NCBI RefSeq assembly: GCF_036322805.1
Contig: NZ_AP027272.1
Coordinates: 3,720,001 to 3,784,000, forward strand
From: Planctobacterium marinum
GTDB lineage: Bacteria > Pseudomonadota > Gammaproteobacteria > Enterobacterales > Alteromonadaceae
Reading direction: 5' to 3'
DNA length: 64,000 nt
The notes beneath the pieces were generated by a model. The model saw nothing but the letters and a program-made list of their open reading frames with translations, made no database searches and had not been told where the DNA came from. This document shows, piece by piece, positions 63,578 through 64,000 of this stretch. The first letter of the stretch is position 1, and every line of letters begins with the position of its first letter. Position numbers and translations under genes: made by a program.

Positions 63578-64000
63578 TGCACCCCCTAACTTCCATTTTA
63601 GGTAATCTACCATGCACCAAAAAATACTTACCTTTGCGACCACATGAGCAGTCATCTACTCCTAGAATCATACCCAAATCCTCAGTTAATAACGAGTTAC
63701 CCGGGTAACTACTTGGGACTATGGACAACACCTGAATAACGCCTTCAACATTATTCGGTAAAACAGCCATAGAAACAGGATCTCGAATAATCACATCGGC
63801 ATAGACAGGTGCATGTAAGTGGCCTTGCTCACATTCAACAAAAATTGACCCTACTTGCTCTGCCATTCCATAAAAATTATGTACCTGGCTCAGCCCCAAC
63901 ACATCTTTGCAAGTTTCTTTAAAGGTTGAATTACTTACTTTTTCAGCTTCGAGCTTTTTCCACCCACCACTGTGTAAAAGCGTCCCTTGACTCAGGTTCA
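63561..64000 (-). CDS. luxE: LuxE-like acyl-protein synthetase, 5' end outside window
   Basis: The last visible gene is open from the window edge to its stop at 63561 (about 146 residues of the C terminus). It shows LSQGTLLHSGGWKKLE and VHNFYGMAEQVGSIFVEC followed by DLGMILGVDDCSCGRKGKYF, recognisable as an acyl-protein synthetase/adenylate-forming enzyme of the LuxE family. The remainder is off the edge to the right, and the sugar island may continue there. Confidence 0.85.
   Translation of the reverse strand, partial: NLSQGTLLHSGGWKKLEAEKVSNSTFKETCKDVLGLSQVHNFYGMAEQVGSIFVECEQGHLHAPVYADVIIRDPVSMAVLPNNVEGVIQVLSIVPSSYPGNSLLTEDLGMILGVDDCSCGRKGKYFLVHGRLPKMEVRGCSDTAK

Noticed and set aside
62366-64000. 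Bioluminescence lux operon
   Set aside because: Only luxC/luxE-like genes are seen, with no luxA/luxB and in a glycan setting.

Overview
The window reads as one continuous piece of chromosome from a polarly flagellated marine gammaproteobacterium. An Alteromonadales-like host is my inference from the FlrA/FlrB/FlrC-type regulators, the gene order and the moderate base composition; no rRNA or tRNA gene is present to confirm it. Every gene I can support lies on the minus strand, so transcription runs from high to low coordinates. No gene-free stretch exceeds about 230 bases. I see no CRISPR array, tRNA, rRNA, transposase or integrase.

The left third (1-17.7 kb) is a canonical polar flagellar export, basal-body and switch cluster. 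In transcription order it holds flrB, flrC, fliE, fliF, fliG, fliH, fliI, fliJ, fliK, fliL, fliM, fliN, fliO, fliP, fliQ, fliR, flhB and flhA, the last cut by the window edge. Sigma-54 (-24/-12) promoter matches sit upstream of flrB, fliE and flhA, with a weaker one before fliK. They fit the known FlrA/FlrC hierarchy and settle two start codons. Between 17.8 and 21.8 kb lie the master regulator flrA, a short flagellin gene with its own terminator, and, between flrA and flrB, an inserted pair of carbohydrate genes (an LIC12192-type protein and a 2OG-Fe(II) oxygenase).

From 21.9 to 64 kb runs a large surface-sugar island that feeds into the flagellin gene. Next to flagellin is a 1206-residue Maf-type (DUF115) glycosyltransferase with a duplicated N-terminal domain. 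Then come a nonulosonic (sialic/legionaminic-like) acid block (isomerase-like protein, NeuB, aminotransferase, NeuD-like acyltransferase, NeuA), a radical SAM protein with a second DUF115 protein, GDP-mannose 4,6-dehydratase, and a glycosyltransferase-like protein. An amidino-sugar block follows (PP-loop amidotransferase plus HisF/HisH partners, with WbpE-, WbpB- and WbpD-like enzymes), then heptose-type enzymes (an HldE-like fusion in reversed domain order, a nucleotidyltransferase, a GmhA-like isomerase). After these come two more PhyH-type oxygenases, an orphan E1 alpha/beta pair, two tandem DegT aminotransferases, two SDR enzymes and methyltransferases.

The right end holds the most striking module: a PEP mutase fused to a cytidylyltransferase, phosphonopyruvate decarboxylase, an iron alcohol dehydrogenase and a LicD-family transferase. 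Together they predict synthesis, CMP activation and transfer of 2-hydroxyethylphosphonate onto a glycan. At the edge is a LuxC/LuxE-type fatty acyl reductase pair. A small Rossmann-like domain recurs in four unrelated enzymes of the island (LicD, TylF methyltransferase, a glycosyltransferase-like protein and the amidotransferase). My reading, which is inference, is a single glycan assembly line that may decorate flagellin with a nonulosonic-acid-containing, phosphonate-bearing sugar chain. The same genes could instead serve LPS O-antigen or capsule.
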